A stretch of DNA of 8,087 nucleotides, taken from NCBI GenBank assembly GCA_938022235.1, contig CALIEL010000197.1, positions 1 to 8,087 on the forward strand. The letters are read 5' to 3'. A program made the position numbers and the translations under genes. The notes under the pieces are model-generated. The model made no database searches and had not been told where the DNA came from. It was given only the letters and a program-made list of their open reading frames with translations. This document shows, one piece after another, positions 6,043 to 8,087 of this stretch. This DNA comes from Oribacterium parvum. Lineage in GTDB: Bacteria > Bacillota > Clostridia > Lachnospirales > Lachnospiraceae. The stretch's first letter is position 1; each line of letters starts with the position of its first letter.

Positions 6043-7377
6043 ATGAAATTATGGGGTGGAAGATTTACGGAAAACGTGGATGAGTTGGCGCAGGCCTTCA
6101 ATGCCTCTCTCCCCTTTGATAAGCGTTTGGCCGTGGAGGACCTGGAGGGCTCCCTTGCCCATGTAAAAATGCTTTCCAAGGTGGGCGTTCTCACGGAAGA
6201 GGAAGGTCGGAAGATCCAAGAGGGCTTGGAAGGGATTCGAAAGGACTTAGAGTCCGGGAAGCTTTTGATAGAAGGGGATGCGGAGGACATTCATTCCTTT
6301 GTGGAAACGGTTTTAATCCAAAGAATCGGAGAGCTGGGGAAGAAATTGCATACCGGCCGCTCCCGAAATGACCAGGTGGCACTGGATATGCGTCTTTATG
6401 TACGGAGAAACAGTGAAGAATGCAGAGGGTATCTGGAGGAATTACTTGCCGTCATTGAAAAACTCATGGAGAAGCATAGAAGAGATATTATGCCGGGCTT
6501 TACCCATTTGCAAAAGGCTCAACCAACTACCATCGCTCATCACTTCGGGGCCTATAAGGAAATGTTTTTAAGAGACAGGAGTCGTCTTTTGGACGGAGAG
6601 AAGAGAATGAATTTCTCTCCCTTGGGCGCCGGAGCTTTCGGCGGCACCACCTATCCTCTGGACCGGGAAATGGTGGCAAAGGAGCTTGGCTTTACCGCCG
6701 CTACGGAAAATTCCATGGATTCCGTTTCGGATCGGGACTATTTGATTGAATATCTATTCTGTCTATCCATGATTAGTATGCATTTATCCAGACTGTGTGA
6801 GGAAATCATTCTTTGGAATAGCAACGATTATGGCTACATCCGCTTGTCCGACAAATATTCCACAGGCTCCAGCATTATGCCCCAGAAGAAGAATCCGGAT
6901 ATGGCGGAGTTGATTCGGGGAAAAACCGGAAGGGTTTACGGCAATCTCTTTTCTCTTCTGACCACCATGAAGGGACTGCCCCTGGCCTATAACAAGGATA
7001 TGCAGGAGGATAAGGAGGTGGCCTTCGACAGTATGGATACCCTGCAATTTTGTCTTCGCGTCATGGCGAAAATGCTGGACAGCATGGAATTCCGTTTGGA
7101 ACGCCTTCGGGAAAGCGCGAAAAAGGGCTTCAGCAATGCTACGGATGTGGCAGATTATCTGGTGAAAAAAGGCATGCCCTTCCGTACTGCCCACGGTGTT
7201 GTGGGAGAGTTGGTTTTGTACTGTGAGAAGGAAGGAAAGGATTTGGAAGAGCTTTCCTTGGAAGAGTACAGGAAGTTTTCCGATTTAGTGGAAGAGGATA
7301 TCTATGATGCTATTTCTCTGGAAAGCTGCGTAAAGAACAGGAAGACCAAAGGAGCTCCCGGAGCGCTTTGGGATTAA
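6043..7377 (+). CDS. argH: Argininosuccinate lyase
   Basis: ArgH splits argininosuccinate into arginine and fumarate, the last step of arginine biosynthesis, as a cytoplasmic homotetramer of the fumarase/aspartase superfamily. Seen here: KLWGGRF at the N terminus, HTGRSRNDQVALD (103-115), the catalytic-His block GFTHLQKAQPTT (His155), and the signature loop TGSSIMPQKKNPDMAE (274-289) with the catalytic serine (Ser277 by family analogy). The intact active-site motifs argue for a working enzyme. At 444 residues it is about 10-15 shorter than many homologues, the difference being at the C terminus, where it ends GAPGALWD. The ribosome binding site AAAGGAG (6030-6036) is inside the last codons of yfhO and only three bases separate the genes, so translation is likely coupled. 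The stop is a tandem TAATAA that forms the outer edge of the large palindrome. Confidence 0.98.
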   Translation: MKLWGGRFTENVDELAQAFNASLPFDKRLAVEDLEGSLAHVKMLSKVGVLTEEEGRKIQEGLEGIRKDLESGKLLIEGDAEDIHSFVETVLIQRIGELGKKLHTGRSRNDQVALDMRLYVRRNSEECRGYLEELLAVIEKLMEKHRRDIMPGFTHLQKAQPTTIAHHFGAYKEMFLRDRSRLLDGEKRMNFSPLGAGAFGGTTYPLDREMVAKELGFTAATENSMDSVSDRDYLIEYLFCLSMISMHLSRLCEEIILWNSNDYGYIRLSDKYSTGSSIMPQKKNPDMAELIRGKTGRVYGNLFSLLTTMKGLPLAYNKDMQEDKEVAFDSMDTLQFCLRVMAKMLDSMEFRLERLRESAKKGFSNATDVADYLVKKGMPFRTAHGVVGELVLYCEKEGKDLEELSLEEYRKFSDLVEEDIYDAISLESCVKNRKTKGAPGALWD

Positions 7378-7593
7378 TAAAAATGAAGATGTAAAATTTA
7401 AATTATCTTTATGCATAATAGCTTCAAAATTGGGGCACGCTCTTGCTAGCTTCGCCACGTAGGGGATACTAAGCGAAAAACTGCAGTACCTTTGTTTTTC
7501 GCAAGTACCCACGGGCTCAGACTACCCCATATTTTGAAGCTATTATGCATAAAGACGCTAGATTATTTTGTTTTTACATCTTCTATTTTTATT
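7376..7593. repeat. Large imperfect palindrome (about 218 bp) between argH and argG, MITE-like or structured RNA
   Basis: The core is a perfect 23-bp inverted repeat, 7408-7430 against 7531-7553. Outside it the pairing continues: 7376-7396 (AATAAAAATGAAGATGTAAAA) matches the complement of 7572-7593 except for one extra base. Between the core and this outer block the match is looser, and the right arm has about 7 extra bases. Inside, TGGGG pairs with CCCCA, then CGT..GGG..TACT with AGTA..CCC..ACG. The tip is a perfect GCGAAAAAC (7473-7481)/GTTTTTCGC (7494-7502) stem with a 12-nt loop. The whole stretch can fold as one long hairpin. It holds no credible ORF. It could be a miniature inverted-repeat element, a structured 3' UTR or a terminator region; no target duplication is certain. 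Confidence 0.85.
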
Positions 7594-7732
7594 CATAAGG
7601 AGTATAGCTTACAGTAATGTGCAGCATCTCATTTACTCAACATTAAATAGTAAGATGATTAATGAATATATGTGTATATCAAAGGGGTTAAATGGCATTA
7701 ATATTCACAAATGAAGAATAAAAACAGAAATA
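7594..7732. other. AT-rich intergenic stretch without a recognisable gene
   Basis: The 139 bp between the palindrome and the argG control region are strongly AT-rich. They contain two nine-codon ORFs (7617-7646 and 7692-7721) and isolated TGAAT or ATTCA half-sites (7663-7667, 7703-7707) that could be weak ArgR contacts. No RNA gene, terminator or longer ORF is visible. Confidence 0.6.
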
Positions 7733-7771
7733 AATGAATAAATATGCTTGACATCTGAATAAATATCTATT
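7733..7771 (+). promoter_or_regulatory. Two tandem ARG-box-like operators (putative ArgR/AhrC sites)
   Basis: Box 1 is 7733-7750 and box 2 is 7754-7771, separated by 3 bp. Each begins its core with TGAATAAATAT (7735-7745 and 7756-7766). Compared with the ARG-box core TGAATwwwwATTCA, each matches 12 of 14 positions (right halves ATGCT and ATCTA). The 21-bp centre-to-centre phasing is the classical spacing of paired 18-bp ARG boxes bound by the hexameric arginine repressor. They overlap the -35, the spacer and the first base of the -10 of the argG promoter, so arginine-dependent repression is the natural inference. Confidence 0.65.
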
Positions 7772-7776
7772 ATTCT
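7748..7776 (+). promoter_or_regulatory. Sigma-A promoter of argG
   Basis: A perfect TTGACA (7748-7753) is followed after 17 bp by TATTCT (7771-7776, 4/6 to TATAAT), which predicts a start near 7783 and a leader of about 55 nt. The leader holds a small 5-bp hairpin, AAGCT (7777-7781) with AGCTT (7789-7793). This is the best-matching promoter in the window and lies under the ARG-box pair. Confidence 0.75.
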
Positions 7777-7837
7777 AAGCTGGTCTTAAGCTTGGAGCAG
7801 CGTTTTTGGAGAAGATGGATTTTTGAAAGGAGTCAAT

Positions 7838-8087
7838 ATGGGAAGCATGATACCGGAGGGAAATACCAAGGGGGAGAAGATTATTCTGGCTTATTCCGGA
7901 GGTCTGGATACCACTGCCATTATTCCTTGGCTGAAGGAGAATTTTGGCTATAAGGTCGTTTGTGTCTGCGTGGATGTGGGGCAGGAAGAGGAGCTTTCCG
8001 ACCTTCCGGAACGGGCGAAGCTGTCCGGAGCGGAGAAACTGTATATCGAGCATATTCAGGATGAATTCTGCGAGGAATATGTTCTTC
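7838..8087 (+). CDS. argG: Argininosuccinate synthase, N-terminal part (3' end outside window)
   Basis: ArgG condenses citrulline with aspartate, consuming ATP, to form argininosuccinate, the substrate of ArgH. Eighty-three codons are visible. Residues 15-26 (KIILAYSGGLDTT) contain the SGGLDTT pyrophosphatase P-loop that binds ATP in N-type ATP pyrophosphatases. IIPWLKENFGYKVVCVCVDVGQEEE and a following region ending HIQDEFCEEYVL match the start of the nucleotide-binding domain. ATG 7838 is preferred because AAAGGAG (7826-7832) is five bases upstream; an ATG at 7847 is in the same frame but less well placed. The N terminus before the P-loop is about ten residues longer than in many homologues. 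It is transcribed from its own ArgR-type promoter rather than with argH. Confidence 0.97.
   Translation, partial: MGSMIPEGNTKGEKIILAYSGGLDTTAIIPWLKENFGYKVVCVCVDVGQEEELSDLPERAKLSGAEKLYIEHIQDEFCEEYVL

Noticed and set aside
7617..7646. Nine-codon ORF (MCSISFTQH) as an argG leader peptide
   Set aside because: The AAGGAG is 14 bases away, the ORF lies upstream of the argG promoter, and it has no arginine codons.
7692..7721. Nine-codon ORF (MALIFTNEE) preceded by AAAGGGG
   Set aside because: It has a reasonable ribosome binding site, but it is very short, upstream of the argG promoter and without arginine codons; nothing supports its expression.

Overview
The window looks like chromosomal DNA from a low-to-moderate GC Firmicute, most likely a Clostridia/Lachnospiraceae-type bacterium. 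The evidence is purine-rich AGGAGG-type ribosome binding sites, sigma-A promoters, a clostridial-style CarD protein, a choline-binding-type wall-repeat protein, and a GtrA/YfhO pair as in Gram-positive envelope glycosylation. The genus cannot be fixed from the sequence alone. All eight genes are on the + strand; two are cut by the window edges.

Layout. (1) 2-751: C-terminal end of valyl-tRNA synthetase (valS). (2) 783-1403: secreted protein with cell-wall-binding repeats, whose Shine-Dalgarno lies inside a hairpin that directly follows valS. (3) 1498-1977: rlmH, a 23S rRNA methyltransferase. (4) 2144-2653: CarD-family RNA-polymerase-binding regulator with its own extended -10 promoter. It is followed by a 17-bp tandem repeat and a rho-independent terminator. 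(5) About 2879-7377: a promoter and then the tightly spaced run gtrA-like, yfhO, argH. (6) 7376-7593: a gene-less imperfect palindrome of about 218 bp. (7) 7733-7776: a consensus sigma-A promoter overlapped by two ARG-box-like sites exactly 21 bp apart. (8) 7838-8087: start of argG.

How the parts work together. valS and rlmH are translation housekeeping genes. The GtrA/YfhO pair matches the flippase plus extracellular GT-C transferase halves of the three-component lipid-linked glycosylation systems known for Gram-positive teichoic acids; the cytoplasmic glycosyltransferase that would load the carrier lipid is not in the window. ArgG and ArgH catalyse the last two steps of arginine synthesis. 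Here they are split by the palindrome and seem to have different transcriptional inputs: argH is embedded behind envelope genes, while argG has its own apparently ArgR-controlled promoter.

No wholly new protein system is visible. The items most worth a second look are the argH-argG palindrome (a MITE-like or structured-RNA candidate), the paired ARG boxes, the hairpin masking the ribosome binding site at 757-780, and the tandem repeat and nested terminator behind the CarD gene.
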